From: Eudromia elegans
Lineage: Eukaryota; Chordata; Aves; Tinamiformes; Tinamidae
Assembly: GCA_003342815.1 (NCBI GenBank)
Contig: PTEX01000055.1
Span: 1,663,708-1,727,707 of the forward strand
DNA: 64,000 nt
Direction: 5' to 3'
Part shown: one piece after another, positions 41,701 to 54,678 of the stretch
How positions within the stretch are numbered: position 1 is the stretch's first letter
Layout of the letters: each line of letters opens with the position of its first letter
The notes under the pieces: model-generated
What the model saw: the letters and a program-made list of their open reading frames with translations, nothing else
What the model was told of the DNA's origin: nothing
Databases searched by the model: none
Made by a program: the position numbers and the translations under genes

Positions 41701-44700
41701 GGAGTAAAATGCCACCAACTTTAAAGAAAAGATCTTCCTCAACTAGAGGTTAAATTTAGGCAGAAAATTACTAAATTCTTCTCGGCCGTAATCCCAGAAA
41801 GAGCAAACTTTCTCACTCCTGCCTTTCATTCCCTACTATTTAATCTCTCTTGGGACAAGGAAAGCCATTCATTTCTCATTCAGAGGGAGATGACAGGCTG
41901 GCTAGCTCTCACCACCAGACAGATAGGTGTTTTTATTACAAAGAAAATTTAGGAACAGAGCTCTAATTCCATTTCTGTCACTCTTAAAATCAATTCATTC
42001 ATTCCATCACCACATACATCCAGACAGACATATGCACTACTGTCTGCAGCTTTTTGTGATGCCAGTAAACCTTCTGGACCACAAAAACTCCTATCAGTAT
42101 GGTCTCTGCTCTCTTATCAAAACACAACTAATAAAAAGTAATTAATTCTATAAATATGTAACAAACCACACAAAAAACATTTCTTGTTTTGTTATGTCCA
42201 GGCAACAATCTCTTATGCAAACTGCTTTTCTCCATTTACAATAATTATACCAAGCATTTCTATCATGACATGGATGCCTGCCCATGGAACCATGGATTAA
42301 GAAATAGAATAGTTCATGTATATGTGTATGTATGTATATGTAATAATTTATGTATAATCTTCATGTGATCTTTGCAATATGGAGATTTATGTCATTGCTC
42401 AATGATAACATACTAGAAACATACTTAAAATAGCACTTCTACAGATCTGCTGCTACTTAAAATCAAGTGCAAGAATCAAACTGAAACAGCTTTTCCATCT
42501 GGATGAAAAAAAAAAGCAGCCCAAAATAACCAAAACATGTTGATATATTTATATTAATTTATAAACTACATTCTAGTTTAGTACAGAATACACTGCATAA
42601 ATCAAAGCAAAACATCAAGTTAATTAGAGGAAGGGCCTAATGTGTGACAATTTTTTTTCAGAAAGTAAGTAATGCATAATGCCTGACCATATGGTCTTTC
42701 AGACCTGTTAGCTAATTACCTACAAATTGCTGAACCAATTTTACAGCTGCTGGTTGTTATTAACTGGAGTAGGGTTTCTTGTGAGAATTGCTCCTCCCTT
42801 TCATATCTTTCCAATCTCATCAGAAAAAAAATAAAAAAAAAAAATATATTCAATATGTTTAATAGACTGAATTGCAAAGGAGGATACCTTCTATTATCCA
42901 GTTCTGTGGAGAGATATCTCTTAAATGAAAATATGATTGACATGATTGAACAAAAGTTACAGTCCTATACGTTGTGTTGATTTAAAACTGAAAGTTGATA
43001 TTAGTGAAAACAGTTTTATCTGCATCAGGCTTTTCTCGTGCTGTGTAAAAGCAAAGTTGCACTGGGCACATAGCCTGAGAAGCATTAAAATGATGCAATA
43101 ATGATTTTTGATATAGAAAGCAATTAGCATTTTTTAATGATCCATTCTGTAGAAGCCGTGTCTAATTTGGGGCATCTACTTCTAACAGTACTTCACCATC
43201 TATGTATTAGAGTTTAAATCTTAATTATTGCTTTTGCAGTATAAATACTCTAACACAACTATCAATTATGGAAACTACAATCATTTGTAGAACACAGCTG
43301 AGGCCTTCCTGCCAACTACACAAAACTAAAAGAATAAGTAAAATCCATTTTTCACCAGCCTGCAGCCCAGAAGAGCCTTGAAGTTCTACTCTTTGATTAA
43401 CAACTAATTATGCAAATTCAGATCTATAATTCCAACAGATGAGAATAAATGACTTTGCATGGCTTACTTATATGATGCATTTATTTCACATTTCTGCTTC
43501 ATAAGTTTATATTTTTATACTGTTCAAGAAACAAATAATTTTTCCAAGATCAATAATTTTTCAGATATTCCTCTAGTAGTAGTCCTGTAAATATCACCAC
43601 AGTAAAAAAATAAAAAGGGAAGAATTTTCTTCTCTATTCACTAGGACTAATGCTCAAAGAAACATCTTTGAAGTATTGTTAACCAAATGTTCATCAGTTG
43701 GATTTCCAGGTTGAGCTTGCCACAAGTGCTAACTAGAAGACAATGATTTAAAAATTTTCCATTAAATCATTCCCGAACAGGAACATTTCCATATTTCCAT
43801 ACTTTATACCAAAATATATATTTCTACAAAGATTAATGTATCTCTCTTCTCATTTAGAAATGTCCATTCATCAAAATGTTTCCCTACTGTATCATACTGT
43901 ACATATAAGAGTAAAACTAATGAATCTTTGCTATGAAAATACTTGGTTTCCACACAACAAAATATAATAATTTAAATTATTTTTCCTCATTTTCATAAAA
44001 TATGCCAATTGAAAAAAATCATATAAATTAAACAGCCAGCAATATCTTATTTTTTATTTTTGTTTCTTTGTGGGTGTGGAGGTGCATTTTAAGGTATCTG
44101 AACACAACTACCAATTGTCTGATGCTAAATTCTCCTAGAAATCTCTATCTTTGTTCTTTTTTTATTTATAAGAGGAAGCCGAGAGATATTAGTGAGGTCC
44201 ACGGATACTTATGTGAGAAATGCAAGCTACCACACCAAACTACAAATTGTAATGCTACCCGTTGACCACAGTGAGTGATGCAACTCTCTCTTTGGACTCC
44301 TGATAACTCCTAATAATTTCCTGTTATCTTGAGTAAAAGGACCTTAAAGCACAGTGTTTGGACAATAAATGGTGAGGAAAATGTTTTGAGTACAAGTCTG
44401 AAAACTCATAAATTCAATAAAGTAACTGGCAGAATTACTGCTGAAATATACCCAAAGGCTATGGCTAAAAGCAGTATCAGTTAATGCTGCCAAAAACAGT
44501 ATCCATGTAAGTAATTAATCAGTCTCTTACAGGTGTTTGGCCCTCTGTAAACTGAAGAGCTATCATATCTTTCTTCAGTTCCTATAGAAATGCAACAGTC
44601 TTCCCATAGGAAAGATACAATTCCCCAACACTTTATGTTTTCCTCTATTCCCGTTTAGCTCTCCGTCTATTTATTTGTCATTGCGTCAAAAATTGTATTT

Positions 44701-46839
44701 CTATTATAGTGCTCCAGCTATGACCTACATATACCTTAACATCCACCCTGGCATCATATCACCTTTCACATCAAGTCCTTACACTTTATCTTCTTCAAGA
44801 CAGTCTCTTCTCCATTTCAGCTCTTCTGTCTTATTTTTCTATCGTCTACCTCTAAAATCTACTGCTTAGAAGAGCTGAATAGGAGACTGTAGTTTTATCT
44901 CATAAAACTCTGAGACTTCAAAAATGTTCTGCCCAATATTTTCCAACAGGATGAAGAGGGAAGGAGGAAAGGAACACTAGAAACATCTAGAGAGACAACA
45001 CATGCTTTTGATATGGGAAATAAAACTTTCAAGTTTTGAGTCTGCATGAGGCAAAGAAGGAAACATTAGGCTATTTTTTCTTCTGAAGTAGGATTGCTCT
45101 TTCCCTTTGTATTGGACAATAAATCCCAAGAGTCTAGGAAAACCTATTTGATGAAAGTGTTATTCAAATTCAACTAGCAAATGATTTCTGACAAAAAGAC
45201 ATGTGATCAGAATATTCCCAACAGCTCCAGCTAGTCTTGCTTGCTCTCCCATACTATGGTCTCCTAAGTTAGAAGCACTCTGCATCTGGCTTCTGAAGAG
45301 ACTCCTTTTCCCCAACATTCCTTTAATGCCAGGGGAAGTTTCTTCTAGTTCTTGTTATTTTTTTCATAGCCACTCAAAAAAATATGCTTATAAATGCAGA
45401 AGACCTTTCTGACACCTATCTCACTCCAGGTATTTTTATGTTTCTCACTACCAAACCGAGTGCCCAGTATCAGCTACCTCTTTCCCATTGCTTTCAGTGC
45501 AAGATGCCTGGGTGACCAGAAAACCATTCAAAGCAAAAACGCATTTGTGGCATACAAAAATACTCCTACAAGCCTGTCCCACCTCACACAAATCTGTGGC
45601 TGAGCAGAGTAGAGCGTATCCAGATCAGACATGACTGCCTATAGCATCCTAACCACGAGGTCAATGACAACTTTCTTCTTTTACTCACTTTTTCAACTTC
45701 ATATTTCAGTTTCTTAACAGTTTAGTGGTGGCAGCTGAAAACATCAAAGGTGGGCTTCCACGAAACAAGGCCTTCTGTGGCATGAGCCAATTAATGAGGA
45801 GACAAAATCTTCCTCCTATCTGCTTTTCTTCTTTCCCAAAGCATGATAAAAATTAGGTTAATTAGCAGTGTGCTGGGGGATATGAAATCACTTTATTTAG
45901 ATTAACAGCTTTAGTCTGGCCTCATTACGAAGTATAGGGCTATTAATAAAAAAAAAAAATGGAATCACAATCAAGATTTAAGTTTTCAAATAAACTCCAT
46001 GTCAAAGAGCAAGCAGACTACAGAATATGAGTCTATTTCTATGTAAAACAGGTTTTTAAAAATTAGAAAAATGGCACTGCACATAAAATACATTTATGCA
46101 TATTCTTTTGTCTGAAAGAGATGCGTTCATATATAATACAGTTATATTTTCTTAAAATTCATATCACAATAAAATCGGTTTGAAAATGGAGGAAAAGGAA
46201 GATCTACCACTCATCTGCTAAGCTCAAAACATTGCATGAGTAGGTTTAAAAAAAAAGAAAAAATCACTAAATGTACTGCTTCACTATGGCTAGCTGAAAT
46301 AATTTCTAGTAGTTATCCCTTCCTAAGTTAACCCAGCTAAAGAGAGAGCAGCCACACACCTACACAACAGAGATTGCTTTTACTAGCAGTAATAGCAGCT
46401 GCATCACTATTGCATTCCTATCTCTAGCTACACCCCTGAAGCTCAATTTTAAAGTATTACTATTCCCAAACTCTGTATTTTAGGCTTTGAATGGAATCTG
46501 GTGAACAGTTTTTTGAATTACACCTCAAGGTAATAATGCAATGGGTATTAGCCCTAAAAATGAAAACATCATTTTCTTAAATGATATAAATCAGTAGTGA
46601 TCCTTTCACATAAGCATGACTGTGCTAGCTTACATTAGGTGAGGACCTGTCTCAAAACCTAAGAAAACAGCATTATTAACTTAAGGAGAAGCCCTTGAAG
46701 CTAGGAGACAACATGATGAGGGAGGCTCTCACAGTTGGCTAAGCAGCCAAAATGTCCAAAAGTCCATGTCAAGTCCCTGCATGTGAGTAAATGTAGCATG
46801 AGGACAAACCAGAAAGAATCAGAATCCTGAACTGAAGCC
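38741..46839. other. AT-rich non-coding DNA, no gene seen
   Basis: About 8.1 kb without a supportable gene. The 105-codon frame at 38737-39054 ends in a poly-A tract read as lysine and is rejected. A/T homopolymer runs occur at 38969-39002, 40396 and 42831-42844, with TATG-type repetition at 42318-42342. The interval 45203-45612 is less AT-rich with two short overlapping frames (69 codons each) and no domain. Confidence 0.55.
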
Positions 46840-47128
46840 AGAGAAAAGATGCAGCCAGACTATTCTTGTAGGTACATGGTGACAGGATAAGACAAACAGC
46901 TGGAATACAGAAAGTTCCGATAAGGTTCAAGGCATAAATTTTATGCCATACAGGTGGTCAAACAATAGAACAAGATTTCTCAGAGGTGCTGTGCAATCTC
47001 CCCTCTTGGAAAGATCCAAAACCGAACTGCACAGTTCTGATCAACCTTAAAGACTGTTCTGAGAAGTGAGTTGGGCTAGATGACCTCCAAAGGTCCCTTC
47101 CAACCTAAACTATTCTAAGATTCCATGA
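46840..47128 (+). mobile_element. CR1 LINE 3' fragment, plus orientation
   Basis: CR1 landmarks in order: 'gatgcagccagactattctt', 'ggtgacaggataagac', 'agctggaatacagaaagttc', 'gccatacaggtggtcaaac', 'tttctcagaggtgctgtgca', then the diagnostic 'ttgggctagatgacctccaa', 'ggtcccttccaacc' and a decayed terminus 'attctaagattccatga'. The left edge fades; weaker resemblance may reach back to about 46700. Moderately old. Confidence 0.92.
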
Positions 47129-49326
47129 AGATTAGTCTTTACCTTGAAGGAGAGGCTAATACTTATTTCATTGGGTAGCACTACATTTTACAACGTAATG
47201 AAGTTTTGTTAATTTTTTTCTCTTTTTTTAAAGTCTTTTCTCCTCCTCCTTTATCTTTTCTTCTCATTTTCGTATTCTGTGACAGGGAAAATTAGACTTT
47301 ATAAGACTCAAATCAAGCGTGGCAATATCAGCCCTTTAGGGATAAGCCCATCAATACAATTACAAATGCATTTCTTGAAAGGAGCATACACATGGCTATA
47401 GGACTAACATTATGGCTTTATGAACCGTTCTTGTCCAGCAGCAATGTCATTTTTATGCTATATTTCAAATGTACTCTGACAATACAGCTTTCTATCATGC
47501 TTTCATTTTATTATTAATGCCTCTCTGTTTTATGTAACAAAATACTATTTGTTTTCATTACTTTTCCATGGAAATGTTTAGTTTCTATTTGGCTGGCACC
47601 CAGTGCATTCTGCTGTCTTTATGATTTATGAGTTTGCTGATTCTCAGCTGTATTAATGGAAAAAAAAAAACTCTCCAAGAAAAAAAAATCAAAATTGCTT
47701 AATATACCCCAATGAATGTGCTAATTATTTCGCAGAAGTAGATTTGCTGTCACCTTTCATTGTTCAAAGCAACACACTCATGTCAGGCTTTAGTGCTACA
47801 GAAATAAATTCCATAACTATTTAGTATAAAAATATTATTGGCCATTTACATTGAATGTATTAATTTGTTCACCAGCCAATGAATTTGCAAAAGTTTTTTC
47901 CATGATTCATGGCACAGACTGTCTTCTGGACTGTAATTTGTCATACTCTAGAGAGTCTTGGGATACAATTTTTATGAAAAGCCATACATAAAGTTAGTCT
48001 TCATTGCAAAATGCTAGAAGACACACTGTAGTTGCATCACATCATTGCTCTAGAGGCCTATGATGAGATTTCAAAGAATAAATGGAATAATAATTCTTTC
48101 TGACCATAAAAGTGAAAAATTTTAGGGAAACAGCAGTGGGTTTTATTTTTTTTTCAAGACAGTGTGCAGCATCTTAGTATGTTAGTCTCCTAACAGATTG
48201 AGAGCTGCTCTTAAAACTAGTCATTTTCTTTCATGCAAATGTTGAGAAATATAATCATTATGTTTCTAAATATGTTATAGATAATAGAATTTATTTCACT
48301 TAAACTTTAAGTAACTAGTTATTATACATTGTATAATGTGTCCAAAATGTGTCCAAAATATCCTTTCATTGCCTGTTTCCTTTATTTCTTTTAAATGATC
48401 CAAATATAAAGGCTTTTCCTAGCTGAAATACAAACACTTGTTACAAGTGACATCTCAGCGGTGTTTCTACAGACTTATGGACACTTGCTCAGCATGTTTA
48501 CAGCTCTAACATATCAACTTTGGTTGCTGCATGCTTGACCATGCAAAACCAAAGCCATTTCTAGTTGAAAACAGGCAGATGTTCTATTGCTCTCGTTAAG
48601 TAATGGTTATGCAGTCTGGTAAGTGTACTTGAATAGGGATGCTAGCTTTCAAAGTTTGGACTGTATTTGTTCTCTGTGTTCATTTGTAGAATGTCTAGGA
48701 ATATGCAATAAGTTTTTCAGATTTAAATAAAAGTGAAAAATGCAATGTACCTGTGTACTGAGCAAGTTCAATTACCAGTTGATTCAGAGACTCTGGTAAT
48801 CTACTTGTTAAATGCTTGTTTCAGCTCAAATTTTAGCATACTGTTGTCCTTAGAGTGCATTAACTCCAGCTCCAGACAAGCATTTCATGAATATCCAGAC
48901 TGAATTACATTGCTTCTACATTTTGTTTAGTAAGAGCATCTCTATTCATGACCTCATGTAAACATGCACTTAAATACTCTCCTGACATTATGTAGTTATC
49001 GTGAATTGAGAGGTAATCCCAGCAGCTCAGAGAAAAGAGCAAGGGCAGTAAATCTGAGACACTTATCCACGTCTATATAGCCAGCATTTCTGGCAAGTGC
49101 ATCCTGCGGGTAGATTGGACAAAGCTTTAGCCTAATATATTACGCTCTTTGAAAACTTTCACAGTGAGCTTTCAAGGGGTCTATCGCAGCTGCACGTCCC
49201 AGGAATTGAAACTCATGTTTAGCCTAGATCCTGTAAGACTTCTGATATTGACAGCAATCACACTCCAAGTCCATTTTTGCTATTTACTGCTTTTACTACT
49301 TACTACCTGAAGTGCAGACAATTATT
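47129..49326. other. Non-coding DNA, partly of conserved-element-like texture
   Basis: No gene. Within 47400-47950 simple repeats are sparse, and homeodomain-type (GCTAATTATTT near 47721) and CCAAT-type words occur, a texture often seen in conserved non-coding elements of vertebrate gene deserts. Conservation itself cannot be seen here. A perfect 11-bp tandem pair is at 48335-48356. Confidence 0.35.
48335..48356 (+). repeat. Perfect 11-bp tandem pair
   Basis: AATGTGTCCAA occurs twice in direct succession. Small slippage-type duplication. Confidence 0.9.
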
Positions 49327-49361
49327 NNNNNNNNNNNNNNNNNNNNNNNNNNNNNNNNNNN
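49327..49361. other. Assembly gap (35 N)
   Basis: Thirty-five unknown bases. The true missing length may differ. The open frame that runs into this gap from the right (49322-49531 minus) is meaningless beyond its edge. Confidence 1.
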
Positions 49362-51649
49362 TAAAACAGAAGTAAAAATGCTGCAGATTTAAGAAAATAT
49401 TTATTATTATATGAAAAGCAGTAAATATGATAGCTAAGGAATGATCTCCAATCCAACTCATTCACTCTACTGGAAAATAACCATGTGAGGGAAGATGTGA
49501 AGGCTACTCCCAGCTGATACAAGTTATACATATAACAAATATCTATAATAATATCTTATACTATTAGAAGTAGTAATATGGCTATTAACCATTTACATCT
49601 GGAACAAGAGTAATTTAAGAAAACATTAGTAATCAGAAACAGATCATTTCAGTTATACTAGATTACTTGAGACCCTGAATTCTCTGACAATTGGCAATAT
49701 ATAAAGGGGTTTTTTATTCCTCTCCTTAAACCATTTCTGGGCCAGTAAGACAGAGAAAACAGATATAAGAGACATAAGACAAGAGACTGAGGGACATAAG
49801 ATTAATCATAATATGTTTGATAAAATTTACTTTAGTATTGCAACTTACAGTCCTATCATTTTCTCTCTCTTCTTCTAATTCAAAGAAAAACAAACAAACA
49901 ATCAAAACAAACAAAAATATCCACAATTTAAATGCTTTTGAGACAATGAATTAGGGGTCAGGAACAAAGCCAGTGATTTTGCCGCCTCTCTTGATTCCAA
50001 ATATGAAGTCTCAATATAAAATGAAGGCATTATTGGGTACAAATTTTATATAAATACTTAAATATTTGTTCTGTCAGAGAAATAATTAGATAACAGTGAG
50101 AGAGATAGGTCGGGGGAAATTGTCCAACTTCTTTACTTCCCAACCTGTTTCCTTCTTTTGCTAGGTTAAATTTCACATAACTTTTCCTGACAGGGATCTA
50201 TTAGCCTTCCTAAGTATTCAAGTAGCTTATAACCCTTAGCAATACATAGAGCACTAGAAAAAATGCTGTTGGAAAAAAAAGAAAGCATGGAAAGAATTGT
50301 AAATGGAAAATACTTTTGGCAGCCTTGTTATTGTAATTCTATGAAGAAGGTAAAATCAACCAAAAAAGACCTAACACCCAAAGATTTTTTTTTAATTTCT
50401 CTGCATATTTTACCCTGCTTTTCAGGTCTTTAGTTTTGTCTATATATCAGTCACCAAAATACTATTTAGAATTAATATTGCTTCCATGAAAGGTGAGAAG
50501 AAAAGATGTTTATCCTCCTTTTGTGCAATAGATGTCTTACAGATTCATGAGTATTCATTAGGTTTGCTTTAAACGTTATTTAAGGACAAAGTCGTTTCCA
50601 GGGTTTCTTTGAACTTTAGCTTTGTTACTGCTCAGTTCATTTGGTTTCATTTGAATGATTTATCTTTATTGTAGCTAATTAGTTCCCCTGTGTACAGCAT
50701 CATTCTTTTTTGAGGTATAGGATCAGCTATATGAAAAAATCATATAGTCTACACTCATACTGTAGCTTGCAAGACAGCTTGCTCATCAGGAGCTTGCTAG
50801 CATGCTGGTAACACCAGAACAGTTGTGGAGTTTTTTGTAAGTGACCACTGAAACATTGGCTTGAGCAACCAAATAAGGTAGCATTTGTTTGCCAATTGTT
50901 TCCCTTAAGACACGACATTCATCACCAGAAATAAAATAGTGCTTCAGCTTATTACTTACAGGCAGCTATTTTTTACTAATAAGAAGACCTACCAGATTAA
51001 CAGTGTTTAAATTTGTGGGCCAAATTCTCTGCAGGAATGGAAACAAAGAAACAATATTTGAACAACTGATGCCAGAAGGTTAAAACAGATTGTGTTCCTA
51101 CTCTGTGCCTCACATGATAAACACACCATGGCTACTGTTCAGTCATCTCTCTTCTGGGAGAATGCTTTCACAGTTCAATTAGGAAACCTGTATTTATGAA
51201 GACTGTATTCTTTTTTTTTTTTTTTAATGCAAACACTATGCACAGCATGCAGTACTCCTTACATAAGTAGCCCCTTTGACTTTAGAGAATTCCATGGGAC
51301 AAAGCACTCCAAGACTAATGTTTTATGGTTGCAGAAAAGTATTTGAAAACCATATTTAAAAGCACTAGGATGCGATCGGTTTTCAGAATGTGATGATTGT
51401 GCTTTTGCAGCTCAAGGCCATTTCTTTCTCTTACTCTCCCAACACCTTTCCGCACACTAAATACTCTTCTTAAAAGTTATCCATTAGGGAAATCAGCACA
51501 AGATAGTTTCACTGATTTAATTATGGGTGTTTCTAAAATATGATACAACTTTTAACTGCAGACAATTGTCTTACAGGCCTGTTATTTACTGTATTGGTCA
51601 AACTGTCAAGTGCCTTTGCTTCACAATGGCAAACAACAGAACAGAAGGG
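49362..51649. other. AT-rich non-coding DNA, no gene seen
   Basis: No gene recognised. (AAAC)-type simple sequence at 49885-49917 and a T run at about 51211-51226. Confidence 0.6.
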
Positions 51650-52105
51650 TCTCTGAGTGTATTGCATTGGCCTTCAGAGTACGTTGACCCTGCTGCAGGC
51701 ACCACTTCTTAGAGCTCATTGTGCAGCCTCCTACGGAGACTAAATATCAATCTCTGGTGACTTCCAGCAGCTCATACAGCTGTAGCCACCTAAAGCCTGG
51801 CTGAGCTACTAGGCTCAATAGCATGTGCTAGAAAGGTCTACACAAGCAGAACTGAAACACAGCTCCTATGCTCTGTTTTGCCGCTTCTGCTGGGCATGCC
51901 GCATCGGGGAATTGGCTTCAGTGCTGCCTATAGGTCTTTGCCCTAAGGAATGCTGCCCTAAGGAGACACCTCAGCAGCTACAGTTGCTCTGTCTGTAAAA
52001 ATGGGCCACTTACCAGATGCATCCTTTACATCCTTCTGTTGGCTTATTTCCATAACAGTCTTACTGTATCTGTTTCTTCTTTAAAAAAAAAAAAAAAAAA
52101 AAAAA
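51650..52105 (+). other. Balanced-composition segment ending in a 23-base poly-A tract
   Basis: About 430 bp of more GC-balanced DNA run directly into 23 consecutive A (52083-52105). The shape recalls a retroposed transcript with its tail, but there is no AATAAA just upstream of the tract, no recognised parent gene and no checked target-site duplication. A poly-A microsatellite beside an unrelated old repeat is equally possible. The word 'ccctaagga' is repeated at about 51940 and 51954. Confidence 0.25.
52083..52105 (+). repeat. Poly-A tract (23 bases)
   Basis: Uninterrupted A run, prone to length error in sequencing and to slippage in replication. Confidence 0.95.
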
Positions 52106-52497
52106 TCTATTGGATTTATAGTTCTGGCTGAGACAGAGGAGCTGCTGTCTAGAATACATTTGGCTTCCAAAAATACAGATACAAGTGTTATCAATAACTA
52201 ATGTGCTCTATACCTGGTCCCATGAAACAGATTTGCCCACAATTTGATAAGATTTAAAATCAAACTACAGCATAGATGAACTTCCAGTGAACTTTGGTTT
52301 TCATTGCATATGGATTACAGGCATGAATAGGCTCTGAATAATCCTGCCACACTGTTCTCTAAGCCAGTCTTCTGAAGTAGGTACGAGCTCAACATCTAAG
52401 ATGAATGGGGACAAAAGGAATCTGATGTTGTTATGGACAGGAGTTATGCCACCAGGTCAGCGTAACTGACAAGAACCCTCAGGAATCCTGGCTAGTG
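52106..52497. other. Unassigned DNA, no gene seen
   Basis: Nothing recognisable between the poly-A tract and the CR1 cluster that follows. Confidence 0.55.
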
Positions 52498-52684
52498 TCA
52501 CAGAATCAATGAATTATTAAGAGTGGAAGGGACCTTTCTCGGGATGGCGAGGGGTGTCATCTACTCCAAGTCACTGCTCAGATAAGATCAGGTTGCTCAG
52601 GGCTGTGTCCTGTCAAATTCTGAATCTCTCCAAGGATGGAGATTCTACAACTTCACCAGGCAGCCAGTTCCAGTGTGTGATTTT

Positions 52685-52709
52685 AAAAAAAAAAAAAAAA
52701 AAAAAAAAA
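52685..52709 (+). repeat. Poly-A tract (25 bases) inside the CR1 cluster
   Basis: Uninterrupted A run at the left junction of the inner CR1 fragment. CR1 does not normally end in poly-A, and in this orientation the run would lie just beyond the inner copy's 3' end. It may be expanded simple sequence. Confidence 0.95.
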
Positions 52710-52721
52710 CACCAACCACAA

Positions 52722-52804
52722 AACCCAGAATCTTTAAGTTTGGAAGGGACCTCTAGAGATCATCTAGTGCAACCCCCCCTTCTCCAGCACGGACACCTAG
52801 ACAT
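52722..52804 (-). mobile_element. Inner CR1 3' fragment nested in an older CR1
   Basis: The motif 'gtttggaagggacctctaga', followed by 'gatcatctagtgcaac' and 'ctccagcacggacaccta', is a second CR1 3' end in the same orientation as the host copy. The same 3'-end region is already present once at 52520-52570, so one continuous CR1 cannot explain it. The fragment is heavily 5'-truncated (about 80 bp) and closer to consensus than its host, hence probably younger. Confidence 0.85.
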
Positions 52805-54648
52805 TGTGAATATTTTTCCTACTAGAATATTAATGTCTCCCTTTTTACAGCATAGGTCTGTTCCTCGTTGCTCTATCACTGCTCGCCTATGAGAAAAGTC
52901 TGCCTCTGTTCTTCTCCATATCCTCTAATTAAGTAGTTCTAGACAGCAGTAGAATCAGTCTCTCCTTAGCCCTTCTTAGGGCTAAACAAGCCCGTTCTCT
53001 CAGACTCTCCTCATATGCCAAGCGCTCCAAATAAACCAAAGCATCTTGGTGACACTCCTGCTCTGAGTCACAGCAGCAGCAGCTGTGGCCATGGGACGCT
53101 GCTGTCTCTCTTCCCTGCGCTGGAAGCTGATGTGCAAGGGGCAGCCAGGAAGCAGATCTGTGGCCTTCTGGCCAGCTGCTAGAAACACTGGCATCATGAC
53201 ACAGAAACGTGGGAAGGGGGAGTAAAAAGCAGAAACCTAGTGTTTCTGTATTCAGCTTCACAAGACCACTTCATCTTTTTCTTCAGAGGGAGCAAAGCAA
53301 CTCAGAGGGCAGACTTGCAATTTCCAGATTGTCAGTCTTGACAAGAAAATTCATAAAGAATTTAAATGATCAGGCTTCTACTTCAAAAAAAGCCTCACAT
53401 AAAGCAGAACGTACTATATGACAATTGTCTGATGATCATTACTCTTTGATTACTCCTTCCAAATGTGTGAACTTTGGGACATCACAAGTCTGTGTATATG
53501 CTTGTACCTGCCAAACGTTAGTACACAGCACAGCATTGAGTTAATTGCTTGCTTAAAAAATAGATATAATCTTCCCAGAGCTAATATTCAATTCTTTATT
53601 TGACATTACTTTGTGTAATGGGTTATTAAAAAAACTCATCTTTGACGTGAAAGGAAGAAAGGACAGGTTATATATGACAAAACAGGACACATACACGAGT
53701 CAGTGCTCTGCACTAATATTAGTATCCCAATTATAATATACCCATATTGATATTTTATGTTCATTTTGATACAAAACATTTGTAACAAATGATTTGATAT
53801 AAAACATTCTGCTAAAGGCAGCTCAGCATATGCATTTGGGAGTAGGTGAGGGTTCGAATGTCCCAAGGTCAAATCAGATGCAACACCATAGTGCTTCCCT
53901 GAAATACAGTTTCAATAGTCCAGGAGAAAATAAAAAATCAAAATATACAAATTAAAAAAAAAAGGAAGGTGAAGTAAAAGACTGTATTGATTAGGCCACA
54001 TGAGCAATTTGATGTATATTTTCATTAGAAGCATTTTAAAATTAAAAACACACTAGTCAATGACAAATGAGTATGGGAAAATCTAATGTGCTTTCAACAT
54101 TGTGATTTGTTCAGAGTTAATATTTAATAACACATTTAATTAACAGTTTCCAAAATATCCAATGAACTTCATGATAAGACTATGCAAAGGGGACACTTCA
54201 CCCATCAATGAAATTCTATTTCTTCTGCTGCAGACAGCAGCAATATATAAATCTTTCATAACATTTCAAGAAGCAACACTTTAAGTAAAGAAGAAAACTG
54301 TATTTGATCGAGGTGGAAAATTACAAATTGACTTTAGTTTGGAGCTGAGTAGCAAAATCAGTTATTAAGATACGTATCAAGGCTATGTAGATTTAAACTA
54401 GGTTAAAAAAGAACTATAAAGTACCTCTTAAAATTTACTTTCTTGAAATAAAGATAATATCCATAAATATACTATAAGGAAACCTACATGCCAATCTGAG
54501 GCAAGTGCAGACCTGCCAAACGTTGGCAGCCTCGTGCCCTGGTGTTTCTTCGAACTGAGAACTGCTTGCAGAGAAAGAAGAATTTTATTTTACTAAGTAA
54601 CAGACTGCATTATCTACCCTTTAAGGAAGAAAAAAACACAACTCTTCC

Positions 54649-54678
54649 TTTTTTTTTTTTTGTGTGTGTGTGTGTGTA
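54649..54678 (+). repeat. Poly-T followed by (TG)n
   Basis: A 13-base T run passes into about eight or nine TG units. Compound microsatellite. Confidence 0.93.

Larger units (their letters stand above)
52498..53068 (-). mobile_element. CR1 LINE fragment, minus orientation, interrupted by a second CR1
   Basis: The left part (52498-52684) reads 'tcacagaatcaatgaattat', 'agtggaagggacctttctc', then 'caggcagccagttccagtgt'. The copy resumes at about 52805 with 'tgtgaatatttttcctacta', 'ttcctcgttgctctatcact', 'cagtctctccttagcccttc' and 'ttctctcagactctcctcat', ending near 'atcttggtgacactcctgct'. Both parts join in the normal order of a CR1 3' region in reverse. The open frames at 52554-52892 plus and 52929-53261 minus cross this DNA and are not genes. 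Confidence 0.9.

Noticed and set aside
52554-53261. 110-112-codon frames on both strands
   Set aside because: They cross CR1 DNA and, on the plus strand, a poly-A run that gives a block of lysines.
53840-53865. tRNA B-box-like word GGTTCGAATG
   Set aside because: No matching A box, no cloverleaf stems and a wrong base inside the consensus; chance match.
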